Shown here: positions 27,197 through 34,949 of the stretch, piece after piece | How the letters are laid out: each line of letters starts with the position of its first letter | Position numbering within the stretch: position 1 is the stretch's first letter | Assembly: GCA_913055695.1 (NCBI GenBank) | Contig: CAJXKF010000001.1 | Coordinates: 142,354 to 206,353, forward strand | Origin: an uncultured Methylophaga sp. | GTDB lineage: Bacteria > Pseudomonadota > Gammaproteobacteria > Nitrosococcales > Methylophagaceae | DNA: 64,000 nucleotides | Reading direction: 5' to 3' | Made by a program: the position numbers and the translations under genes | The notes under the pieces: generated by a model | What the model was told of the DNA's origin: nothing | The model's database searches: none | The model's input: only the letters and a program-made list of their open reading frames with translations

Positions 27197-28440
27197 TAAA
27201 TCGTTTTCCTGTGACCGCTGGGCTTCCACGCAGGCGCAATCACATTGGGCATTTCGCTGCGGCCAATGACCCGGGTGGGTGCGACAGTAAACTCGCCGAA
27301 ACGCTCATTAATCCTGTCCACGGCATCATTGAGCTTTTCCCGCTTATGGCGCTGGCCGTTATCAATAAACAAATCCGGCTGATAGCTCACAACCGGATTT
27401 AAGGCTGTCACCTGTACCTGTCGGCTGTCTTCACCGCGGAAATACTGTCTGACAAACTGGTCACAATGCTGGTAAATCACGGCGCCATCATCAGTGGTTT
27501 GCGATAACTGAATTTTGGTCGCTATCCAGCCCTGATGCCGGGTCTTGATACCGATAAAAAAGCGAGCCGCCTGAAAGCCGTGTTTTCTCAACCGAGAACC
27601 GACCTTTTCCGACATATGCTGGAGATAAGTCAAAATCGTTGCTCTGTCACGGGTACCTGGCGGCATCACTTTGCCATGCCCAATGGTCTTGGGGGCATTG
27701 ACATTGGTAATGACCGGCTCCGGGTCTTTTCCCTGCGCCATCAGCCAGATCCGTCTGCCGGGATTACCGAAACGCTTGGCGATCAAACTCATCGGCACCC
27801 TTTTCATATCACCACAGCGCTCAATGCCGTATTTCGCCAGGAAACGGCCGATACCGACATTGATACCACTGAGTTCGGTCACCCTTTCATTGGCCAGCCT
27901 CGCCTCGGCATCCCAAGGTGCAATGAGGGTTAACCCATCAGGCTTTTTCAGCTTGGCAGCAAACTTGGCCGTCGTTTTATCCCCACTCAGTCCGACACTG
28001 CAGGTCAGGCCCGAAGCCTGACTCACTGTCTGTTTGATCAAGGCCCCTATGTAGGACGGATTGTTGCCGTAAAGCTGCTGACAATCAGTCAGATCCAGAA
28101 AAGCTTCATCCACGGAATACACCTCAACCTCCGGGCAGAGTGCCTCTAAGGCTGCCATGATCCTTGAAGAAACCTCAGCATAACGGTAAGGCCGGCTGGG
28201 TGCCTGGATCAGTGTCGGACAGTATTTTCTGGCCTCATTCAGATGCATGCCAGTATGGATGCCACAGCTTCTGGCTTCATAGGAGGCAGTGATAATGGTG
28301 CTGCCAAGCTGACCATTGGTCACCGCTACCGGCCGGTTACGCCAGAAAGGATTATCCTGCTGCTCAATCTGGGCGAAGAAGCAGTTCATATCGACCAGAG
28401 CAATCATCCGTGGCCAGTTTTGTTGCTGCTTCAGGCCCAC
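27196..28440 (-). CDS. Y-family DNA polymerase (DinB/UmuC type)
   Basis: 414 residues from a GTG at 28440, one base after the lexA stop. An alternative ATG at 28407 begins MIALVDMNCFFAQIEQQ. Catalytic acidic residues are kept in ALVDMNCFFA and YSVDEAFLDLT, unlike the inactive ImuB proteins. The finger/palm motif ASYEARSCGIHTGMHLNEA, thumb motif SGINVGIGRFLAKYGI and a C-terminal little-finger domain follow. It should copy past DNA lesions with low fidelity. It is cotranscribed with lexA upstream and the SRAP-like gene downstream, a self-regulated SOS mutagenesis cassette. Whether it is closer to Pol IV or UmuC is unclear. Confidence 0.88.
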   Translation of the reverse strand: MGLKQQQNWPRMIALVDMNCFFAQIEQQDNPFWRNRPVAVTNGQLGSTIITASYEARSCGIHTGMHLNEARKYCPTLIQAPSRPYRYAEVSSRIMAALEALCPEVEVYSVDEAFLDLTDCQQLYGNNPSYIGALIKQTVSQASGLTCSVGLSGDKTTAKFAAKLKKPDGLTLIAPWDAEARLANERVTELSGINVGIGRFLAKYGIERCGDMKRVPMSLIAKRFGNPGRRIWLMAQGKDPEPVITNVNAPKTIGHGKVMPPGTRDRATILTYLQHMSEKVGSRLRKHGFQAARFFIGIKTRHQGWIATKIQLSQTTDDGAVIYQHCDQFVRQYFRGEDSRQVQVTALNPVVSYQPDLFIDNGQRHKREKLNDAVDRINERFGEFTVAPTRVIGRSEMPNVIAPAWKPSGHRKTI

Positions 28441-28441
28441 G

Positions 28442-29050
28442 TTAAGGATAAGTACGGAGCTGTCCGACCACGACGCCCTGGATCCGTACCCGCGAGGCCG
28501 GCAAGGTCACCGGTTCGTAGTTCACATTGGCGGGCATCAGGGTAATGCTGCCATCGTCATTGAGCAGTAGGGTTTTCAGCGTGGCATCAAAGCCATCCAC
28601 CAAAGCGACGACAATATCACCATGACGCGCGGTGGATTGTGACTGCACCACGACATAGTCGCCGGACATGATCGCTTTATCGATCATCGAATCACCATTC
28701 ACCTTGAGCACAAAACGGCCTTTGCCGGTAAACATATCGCCCAGATCAATTTCCGATTCATCGGCCACGGCTTCGATTAAACGGCCTGCCGCGATTTTGC
28801 CCATCACTGGCAGCGTCAACGGCCCGGTTTCCGGTAATTCTGCCTGTTCGGTCAGACGCAGTCCGCGGGTGCGGCCGACATGACGTTCCAGCATGCCGGC
28901 GTCGACCAGTGCCTGAATATAACGATGCGTGGTCCCCTGCGAACGCAGACCGAGGCCTTCCGCAATCTCCGAGACCAGCGGTGAACGTCCCTGTTCTGCG
29001 ATGTAGGCACGAATAAATTCCAGCGTATCTTGTTCACGTTCAGTCAGCAT
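28442..29050 (-). CDS. lexA: LexA-family repressor (divergent)
   Basis: 202 residues. An N-terminal winged helix (about 1-70) is joined to an S24 autoprotease: cleavage site Ala88-Gly89 in KIAAGRLIEA, catalytic Ser121 in VNGDSMID and Lys159. The recognition helix (RSQGTTHRYIQALVDAG) differs clearly from the E. coli one, so the operator is likely different. RecA-stimulated self-cleavage would derepress the downstream polymerase and SRAP-like gene. AAAGGAAGAG precedes the ATG. No enteric CTGT-N8-ACAG box is present upstream, but a tandem repeat at 29064-29095 is a candidate operator. Another LexA may exist elsewhere in the genome. Confidence 0.9.
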   Translation of the reverse strand: MLTEREQDTLEFIRAYIAEQGRSPLVSEIAEGLGLRSQGTTHRYIQALVDAGMLERHVGRTRGLRLTEQAELPETGPLTLPVMGKIAAGRLIEAVADESEIDLGDMFTGKGRFVLKVNGDSMIDKAIMSGDYVVVQSQSTARHGDIVVALVDGFDATLKTLLLNDDGSITLMPANVNYEPVTLPASRVRIQGVVVGQLRTYP

Positions 29051-29063
29051 GATCTCTTCCTTT

Positions 29064-29095
29064 AAGAGAAAATAATGAGAAGAGAAAATATAGAG
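29064..29095. repeat. Tandem 16-bp repeat upstream of lexA
   Basis: Two adjacent 16-bp units, AAGAGAAAATAATGAG and AAGAGAAAATATAGAG, differ at two positions. They lie immediately upstream of the lexA ribosome-binding site, where an autoregulatory operator would sit. Binding by this LexA is inference. Confidence 0.5.
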
Positions 29096-29325
29096 AACAT
29101 GACTGGATACAGCAAGCGTTTTTTTCTATTAATTAATAGCGAAAGGCAGGTGAAAATCGTGAACGCGGGCTTTGCAGCCAAAATCCATTGATATCAGTGA
29201 GTTTCGCGCTGGTGAAGACCTTATGGGGGCGAAATTGAAGCTGGCTTTCCGTAAAAAGAACTGCTATCTTTGCGCGGATAATAATATTAATAATTGTTTA
29301 ACTTGATGAACTACGAGACAAAAGC

Positions 29326-29433
29326 ATGTTGAAAAAAATCGATAAACTGCTGGTGGAAAAATTCCCCCACATTATTCTTAGCTTCACTGCTTTCTGGTTG
29401 GGTCTGGTCGCTTTCGGCCTGTACAACGCCTGA
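29326..29433 (+). CDS. 35-residue single-helix membrane protein
   Basis: MLKKIDKLLVEKFPHIILS starts a 35-residue frame: a basic amphipathic N-terminus, then one membrane helix (about 16-32) with an aromatic-rich core, ending LYNA. The ribosome-binding site is weak. Support comes from the protein-like pattern, the strong terminator 20 nt after its stop (29454-29483) and a similarly built small protein 180 bp further on. Function unknown. Small proteins of this type often tune a larger membrane complex. Confidence 0.6.
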   Translation: MLKKIDKLLVEKFPHIILSFTAFWLGLVAFGLYNA

Positions 29434-29453
29434 TTCGCGCGTTTGAAGCGATG

Positions 29454-29483
29454 AAAAAGCCAGTCACTTGACTGGCTTTTTTT
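29454..29483 (+). terminator. Intrinsic terminator after the 35-residue gene
   Basis: Perfect stem AAAAAGCCAGTCA / TGACTGGCTTTTT around CT, followed by more T. It shows that a short plus-strand transcript ends here, independent of the next small gene. Confidence 0.85.
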
Positions 29484-29522
29484 ATGGGCGTAGTTTCGTT
29501 ATTAACAATAAGCAGTAAAGAA

Positions 29523-29564
29523 TTGATCCAAATCAATGCTCACCACGGGGACTCATTCGATAAT
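29523..29564 (+). promoter_or_regulatory. FNR/Anr box and -10 element (class II promoter)
   Basis: TTGAT-CCAA-ATCAA at 29523-29536 is a perfect FNR/Anr/CRP-like half-site pair. A -10 hexamer GATAAT (29559-29564) follows so that the box centre would be at about -41.5 of the predicted start near 29571, the class II activator position. It drives the 34-residue gene at 29613. Confidence 0.75.
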
Positions 29565-29612
29565 CAACGCAAGCTTGTTTTATCGACAAACCACCCAAGA
29601 AGGAGGTGCATT

Positions 29613-29717
29613 ATGGACAAACTGGAAGAATTCTTCAGTGAACACTTCGCCGAGTTTATCTGCATTCTGTCAGTGGCTTTTCTTCTGCTGGTCGCTTACG
29701 GGCTGATCATGTCCTGA
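29613..29717 (+). CDS. 34-residue single-helix membrane protein under FNR control
   Basis: 34 residues, MDKLEEFFSEHFAEFICIL then a membrane helix ending YGLIMS. The start is decided by a full AAGGAGGT 6 nt upstream. The N-terminus is acidic and amphipathic, the opposite charge to the neighbouring 35-residue protein. A perfect FNR box and -10 element lie upstream, so it should be induced when oxygen is low. Likely partners are respiratory or transport complexes of the inner membrane, in the manner of CydX or CcoQ-type small subunits, but no similarity to those was seen. Confidence 0.75.
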   Translation: MDKLEEFFSEHFAEFICILSVAFLLLVAYGLIMS

Positions 29718-29721
29718 GCTG

Positions 29722-30831
29722 TCAGACAGATAGATTAAATTCTGCCCGGGCCGTCACCTGGCCGTTAATCAGGCATTCGACCAGGTGCTCCCCGGCATAA
29801 TAACGACGGGTTGCAAGCGACTTGAATAACTGATTTTTGGTGAAAATCAGTGGTACGTTCGCCTGTGTCTTAATATTTTTCCATTTAAAGACTTTCCAGC
29901 TTAACTTACCATCTGCCCGCCGAAAGCCGATACGGTAATCCACTACCAGACGTTCAGCCCGCCTGGTCGTCAATGTCAGCTTTAATTGCAAGCTGTCGCC
30001 GAGTTTGATCTGTGTTTCGCTTAACTGCAATTCAACCGCTTTGATAAGCGGTTTCTCACTGAAACCCAACAGTGGATAGACCTCAGCCCGACCGCTTTTG
30101 ACCAGCGTCCGCAGGCCATGATTTATCAGCCAGTCGGTATGTTTATTTTGTAATTGCTGCCACTCTCGGCAGCGTGTCATCACCGCTTCAGGATGATCTT
30201 TGCTGATGTCATTAAGATTGTTGGCGACCGAACGGCGGACATACAAACCGGGATCGGTTTTCAACGCTTCCAGAATCGGCCAGATGGGTGCCGGATCGCG
30301 GCGTAGATCCGGTAACTGTTGCGCCCAGGGCAAACGTGGACGGATCCCCTCCGAGGCCAGCCGTCTGACATGTTCATTGTCATGACGAGTCCAGCGCAGC
30401 ATCTGCTGATGCGTCAATTCAAAATGCTGTTGTAGAAACGGACGGATAGCGAATTCCGCAGTAAATAGCGGTGTCAGTTTTTCCAGTACAGCAAAAGCCC
30501 GCTGCGGATAGTTCAAGCCATAAACACTGACATAATCAATCAGCGGCCAGGCGGTGAAACTATTCCACTGTCCCTGCGGTTGCACCGGCCAGGATTCGGC
30601 AAGTTGCTCAAGGATCCGCGCCGTTTCACAAAAGCCTGCCGGTAAATGGGCTGCCAAAACGGCAATCAGATGTCTGACACGGTCTTTAAGCTCCAGTGCT
30701 TCAAGCCCTTCGTTCGCCTGTTTGATAAACCCCGGCTTATCAAAATCCGGATACACTGAATGTAGCAGTCGGGCCAGTTGCGCAACGGCAGCCTGGCCCA
30801 ATTGTGCTTTCAGTGCGGTCTGTTCAGACAT
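29722..30831 (-). CDS. AlkD-like HEAT-repeat DNA alkylation repair protein
   Basis: 369 residues made mostly of HEAT-like helical pairs. Family points are GFIKQANEGLEALELKDRVRHL, WNSFTAWPLIDYVSVYG, HDNEHVRRLASEGIRPRLPW (a typical AlkD segment), and LYVRRSVANNLNDISKDHPE. A C-terminal beta-type extension (about 265-369) follows. AlkD-type enzymes remove bulky alkylated bases without base flipping. The start overlaps the rlmD stop (TGATG), so the two are co-translated. It converges on the FNR-controlled small gene with a 4-bp gap. Confidence 0.85.
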   Translation of the reverse strand: MSEQTALKAQLGQAAVAQLARLLHSVYPDFDKPGFIKQANEGLEALELKDRVRHLIAVLAAHLPAGFCETARILEQLAESWPVQPQGQWNSFTAWPLIDYVSVYGLNYPQRAFAVLEKLTPLFTAEFAIRPFLQQHFELTHQQMLRWTRHDNEHVRRLASEGIRPRLPWAQQLPDLRRDPAPIWPILEALKTDPGLYVRRSVANNLNDISKDHPEAVMTRCREWQQLQNKHTDWLINHGLRTLVKSGRAEVYPLLGFSEKPLIKAVELQLSETQIKLGDSLQLKLTLTTRRAERLVVDYRIGFRRADGKLSWKVFKWKNIKTQANVPLIFTKNQLFKSLATRRYYAGEHLVECLINGQVTARAEFNLSV

Positions 30832-32165
30832 CAGCCTTGCTTAGTAAACACCGCGATCGATTCAACGTGGCTGGTGTGCGGGAACATATCCATCACCCCG
30901 ACCGCTTGCAGGGTGTAACCATGGCGGTTTACCAGTTCGCCGGCGTCTCGTGCCAGGGTGGCCGGGTTACAGGACACATAGACCAGCTTGTCGGCACCGA
31001 GCGCGGCCAGTTGGTGCAGCACTTCAAAAGCGCCGCTACGCGGTGGATCAAGCAGGATTTTATTAAAGCCTCTGGCAGCCCACGGATAGTCTTTCAGTTC
31101 AGTCTGAGTCAGATCCGCCAGTTCAAACTCGGCATTATGCAGTTGATTCAATACCGCATTACGACGGGCATGACCGACCAGGGCTGCATCCCCTTCAACG
31201 CCGACCACCTCCGACACCCGCCGTGCCAGTGGCAGCGTGAAATTACCCAGGCCGCAGAATAAGTCCAGGATACGATCTTCAGGCTGAATATCGAGTAACT
31301 GCAATGCCCGCTGAATCATTTTGTGATTGATACCGGCATTGACCTGGGTAAAGTCGCTGGGATCAAAATTCAGCGTGAGGCCCGGCTCCGGCGCGTAAGA
31401 CAGTTGCGGATTCTCAGGCCACAACGGTGCTATGGTCTCCGGGCCGCCCGGCTGCTGATAAACCCAGAGATTCTGCGCTTGACCGTACTCAATCAGCGCC
31501 TGTTTATCGGCCTCAGACAGAGGGTCAAGATTCCGGAATACCAGCGCCACATGCTCATCATCCATCGCGACCTCAATCTGCGCGATACGGTTGTAAGCCT
31601 CAAGCCCTGCTATCATCGCGCCCAGTTCAGTCAGGCGCAGCCCGACCCGTGGGTCCAGAACTTGGCACTGTTCAAGCTGGGCAACAAACGGCGAGGCCTT
31701 TTCCCGGAAGCCGACCAGAACCTGTTCTTTTTTGGTGACATATTTCACTCCCAGCCGCGCTTTCCGACGATAACCCCAGAGCGGTCCTGTGAGTGGCTCC
31801 AGCCAGGTTTCAGGGCTGAGATTACCAAAATGAGTGAAATGCTCAGCCAATGTCGCCTGTTTATGTTCAAGCTGCGCTGCCGGTGCCATATGCATCAGAC
31901 TGCAGCCGCCGCAGACCCCAAAATGCTGGCATTTGGGTTCTACCCGTAAAGGCGAGGCATGATGTACGTTCAGGGTTCTGGCTTCATCATAGCTTTTGTG
32001 CAGACGGGCATACTGAAATTCGATCTGTTCACCAGTCAGGGCACCATCAACAAACACGGTTTTCCCCTCAACGCGGGCAATGCCGCGACTATCGTGGGAT
32101 AAAGATTCAATTGTTGCCGTCACCGGCTCCTGGGGCAGTTTCTGCCTGCGCCTGCGTTTTGCCAT
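30831..32165 (-). CDS. rlmD: 23S rRNA m5U1939 methyltransferase RlmD
   Basis: 444 residues from the ATG at 32165 (MAKRRRRQKLPQEPV); an upstream in-frame ATG adds residues not typical of the family. N-terminal TRAM domain (IESLSHDSRGIARVEGKTVFVDGAL), four Cys for a 4Fe-4S cluster (CQHFGVCGGC plus a later Cys), SAM-binding ILDLFCGLGNFTLPLA, and the catalytic SCNPATLARD. It methylates U1939 in 23S rRNA. The downstream alkD-like gene is translationally coupled. Confidence 0.95.
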   Translation of the reverse strand: MAKRRRRQKLPQEPVTATIESLSHDSRGIARVEGKTVFVDGALTGEQIEFQYARLHKSYDEARTLNVHHASPLRVEPKCQHFGVCGGCSLMHMAPAAQLEHKQATLAEHFTHFGNLSPETWLEPLTGPLWGYRRKARLGVKYVTKKEQVLVGFREKASPFVAQLEQCQVLDPRVGLRLTELGAMIAGLEAYNRIAQIEVAMDDEHVALVFRNLDPLSEADKQALIEYGQAQNLWVYQQPGGPETIAPLWPENPQLSYAPEPGLTLNFDPSDFTQVNAGINHKMIQRALQLLDIQPEDRILDLFCGLGNFTLPLARRVSEVVGVEGDAALVGHARRNAVLNQLHNAEFELADLTQTELKDYPWAARGFNKILLDPPRSGAFEVLHQLAALGADKLVYVSCNPATLARDAGELVNRHGYTLQAVGVMDMFPHTSHVESIAVFTKQG

Positions 32166-32255
32166 CGTGCTCACTTTTTCACTGAAACTAAAAAGTCCAG
32201 TGACACGTTGCCGCATCACTGGACCAGAAAGAAATATTATAAAGGAAACAGGCTT

Positions 32256-32870
32256 TTATTTTTGTTTCCAGCTACCACCCTGTTGATACCACCAGCCTTT
32301 GGCCGCATTGCTAATCCACTGCTTGGCAAAAGTCTGCCGGATCTCATCCTGCCATTCAGGATGGCCATTAGCACGGGCGATTTCGGCATAAAGCGCTTTA
32401 CGGTCTTTATTCTCATCCGTCACCAGTGCATTGATTCTATTACGATCTTTAAGCGGAATGCTTTTGGCGTCTCGTATTGTAATAAGTCCATCCTGTGTAA
32501 GGCCGATAGCGCCGCTGTTATAGAAAGGCTCCAGCTGGTTATGCCGTTCTTTCATATCTGTTTTCAGTTCGATAATCGCCGGCGAATTAATATTGATATC
32601 GGCTTGTGCTGCAGCTGGAGACACCAGCCAGTTTAGAATTCGGATGGCGACGGTCTGATGCTCGGCTTCGATGCGTGATGACTGTTCCTGAGCCGGGTCG
32701 GACTCTGACTCAAGCTCTTCACCGGGTCGCGTTCCTGGTCCCCAGACATCTTCGATAATCCGGTCAGCGGCTTTCTCTGCAGCAGCAGCCGGAAAATAAA
32801 TATTAATCGTGACACAAGACACCAGCATCAGCCCTGATACCAAGCCTGTCAGCCATTTGAACAACTTCAT
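32256..32870 (-). CDS. YdbL-like (DUF1318) lipoprotein
   Basis: 204 residues. A lipoprotein signal (GLMLVSC, Cys19) is followed by VTINIYFPAAAAEKAADRII, an acidic low-complexity linker (about 45-70), and a C-terminal YdbL/DUF1318 domain (about 100-204: GAIGLTQDGLITIRD, KDRNRINALVTDENKDRKALYAEIA, AKGWWYQQGG). In E. coli, YdbH, the lipoprotein YnbE and periplasmic YdbL act together in phospholipid traffic between membranes. Here one lipid-anchored protein follows the YdbH-like gene by 12 nt and seems to combine the YnbE and YdbL parts. That reading is inference. Confidence 0.8.
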   Translation of the reverse strand: MKLFKWLTGLVSGLMLVSCVTINIYFPAAAAEKAADRIIEDVWGPGTRPGEELESESDPAQEQSSRIEAEHQTVAIRILNWLVSPAAAQADININSPAIIELKTDMKERHNQLEPFYNSGAIGLTQDGLITIRDAKSIPLKDRNRINALVTDENKDRKALYAEIARANGHPEWQDEIRQTFAKQWISNAAKGWWYQQGGSWKQK

Positions 32871-32882
32871 TACACTCTCCTT

Positions 32883-34946
32883 TTATTCAACCACCGGGCT
32901 CGGACTATCACGAGCGGCGAGTAGACGAGCAACCAGTTCGCTCCAGTCTACGCGGTGGTTATAACCGATAACATCGATCCAAGGCGGCAAACCGCCCCCG
33001 CCTTTGACAATATAATAGCCCTGTTCTGCTTCCTCGATCCCGCCCATTTCACAGACTTCGTTATGTAATTCACAACTGATGCCCAGTTTCTCATAGGAGA
33101 AATCATCGAAAAACTTGAGGAATCCAAGCGAGACGATGCCTGACGCACCCCCAAGTTCACTAAGATCAACCACCGCTCTCTGACTGATTCGCCGCTCGCC
33201 GGGATTATCTTGTGTCGTCGCCAGTTTCGCATTAAAGCGTACCGGCTCCCAGTTAGATAAACGCAGATCCTTAACATAACCGTCGATCCTGCCGGTAATA
33301 CGACCAAATTCAAAAGCGCTGGTTAACAGCTCCAGGTCCAGGTTTCGGATATCGACATTGGCATAAAGTTGCGGCAACCTGCCGAAAGGCGTAGTCATCC
33401 GCAGATCACGAATCACTGTGGTGCCGTCAAAGACTTTAACCTGTAAAGCACCGTCAATTTTGAGCTCTTCCCCCTGATAGGTCACGGTCGGAATCACCCC
33501 GGACAACTTACCCTCCAGCGGTGGCCAGTCCAGCGCCGAAGTCAGCCTCTGCATCGAAATCGGTGTAAGCAGGCCCTCAAACTGCCACTGCAACTTATCC
33601 GTCTGATTATCAAGACTGAAATCACTGATTTCCAGTGCCCCATCCAGTACCGGTAATCGTAAGGATTTCTCGAGTATCAGACGACTATTGGCACTGTGGG
33701 CCTCGATCGAAGCCGCGCCCAGATCAATTTCAAACAGTTTGGCCGAATGCCAGGACAAACGCGTAGCCAACTGCTGTTCAGTCTGACTCCAGCCCAACTG
33801 ACCATTAAGCTTATTCAGTGCATAGCGTCCCTGTTTATCCTTCAGCACAGCATCATTAAAGTCGAGCAATAGCTGGTACCCAGCCTTTTGCAGATCAAAA
33901 TCAATACTGAGCTTGCCGCTGGTTTCAAGCTTGGCCGCGGCTGAACCGGCAACAAAAGGTTGTAGCCAGATGGGATAAAACGTCGCCAGATTAGCTGGTC
34001 CTGTTGTTACATGAAGGGACTGTAACTGCTCGTTGGCCCAGACCAGTGAAGCCTCTGCGGTCAATACCTGCTCTTGCTCGAGTTGTGCCTGCTCTACCTT
34101 GAGCGAATTGAAATCGCTTGCCAGCTGCCCCGTTGCCTCCAGAGACAACGGGTATTTTTCAAAATCCAGAAATATCGGTTCACTGTAAGCCTGACCTTTA
34201 TTGCTCTCCAGAGCGATTTGCCAGTGCCACTGTCCCTGTTTTAAACGACCGCTACTCTGCCCGTTGAGGCTCACGCTTTCAGCCACTTGTGTGCCCGAGC
34301 TATTGCTGACGCTCAACTCTTCGGCCTGCCAGTCAAGAGAGAATGATTGCAACTGGGCGGCCTCACCCTCAAGGCGGCCATCGAGTTTTATTCGCCCCTG
34401 ATAGTCCCACGCCGCCAGCGTAGCCATTTGCGACTCGTCAAGAATAAGCGGTAACCACTCCGTCAGCGCCGTCACAGCAACACTGTCTGCTGATAGTGAG
34501 ACAGTCCAGGCTGAATCGGTAAGCGCAATATCAAGATTAATCCGGGATTCGGCTAGCTGCAGGCCGTTGATGCTGATCTGGTAATCTCGCTTATCAGCTA
34601 AAGCTTTGATGCTGAATTGAAAATGCTGCTTACCCAGTTGCTGATGGCTGAAAGATGCAGTGCCTGACTTGCATTGCCATTGACCGGCATGGAGTTGGAA
34701 AGAAGCACAAAACAGCTGAAGATTATGCAGACTGCCAATCGGTGGCGGTAAGTCCAGTTTTTTGGCAGCCGCTTTAAGTTGTAAGCCCTTTTCCGTCAGA
34801 TCGACTGATAAATCAAACTGTTTCGCGCTGGTGCTATCCAAACTCCACTGCCCAGCCTGCAGGCGGATGCTATCAATCGCATAGAGGGGCTGATGCCACA
34901 GCAGCAGGCAGCATAATAAGGCTGTCCATGCCAGAAAAAAACGCAT
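32883..34946 (-). CDS. YdbH-like AsmA-family intermembrane protein
   Basis: 687 residues with an N-terminal membrane anchor or signal (about 5-23). A long beta-rich body is typical of AsmA/TamB-like phospholipid transporters, and the C-terminal conserved block reads FGRITGRIDGYVKDLRLSNWEPVRFNAKL, then QRAVVDLSELGG, then GYYIVKGGGGLPPWIDVIGYNHRVDW. It resembles E. coli YdbH, one of three proteins that move phospholipids to the outer membrane, though shorter than the enteric protein (about 880). The YdbL-like lipoprotein gene follows it. Confidence 0.8.
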   Translation of the reverse strand: MRFFLAWTALLCCLLLWHQPLYAIDSIRLQAGQWSLDSTSAKQFDLSVDLTEKGLQLKAAAKKLDLPPPIGSLHNLQLFCASFQLHAGQWQCKSGTASFSHQQLGKQHFQFSIKALADKRDYQISINGLQLAESRINLDIALTDSAWTVSLSADSVAVTALTEWLPLILDESQMATLAAWDYQGRIKLDGRLEGEAAQLQSFSLDWQAEELSVSNSSGTQVAESVSLNGQSSGRLKQGQWHWQIALESNKGQAYSEPIFLDFEKYPLSLEATGQLASDFNSLKVEQAQLEQEQVLTAEASLVWANEQLQSLHVTTGPANLATFYPIWLQPFVAGSAAAKLETSGKLSIDFDLQKAGYQLLLDFNDAVLKDKQGRYALNKLNGQLGWSQTEQQLATRLSWHSAKLFEIDLGAASIEAHSANSRLILEKSLRLPVLDGALEISDFSLDNQTDKLQWQFEGLLTPISMQRLTSALDWPPLEGKLSGVIPTVTYQGEELKIDGALQVKVFDGTTVIRDLRMTTPFGRLPQLYANVDIRNLDLELLTSAFEFGRITGRIDGYVKDLRLSNWEPVRFNAKLATTQDNPGERRISQRAVVDLSELGGASGIVSLGFLKFFDDFSYEKLGISCELHNEVCEMGGIEEAEQGYYIVKGGGGLPPWIDVIGYNHRVDWSELVARLLAARDSPSPVVE

Positions 34947-34949
34947 AAA

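Noticed and set aside
29091-29120. Enteric-type SOS box upstream of lexA (CTGT near 29113)
   Set aside because: Only one half-site is present; the partner reads ATGT rather than ACAG at the required spacing.
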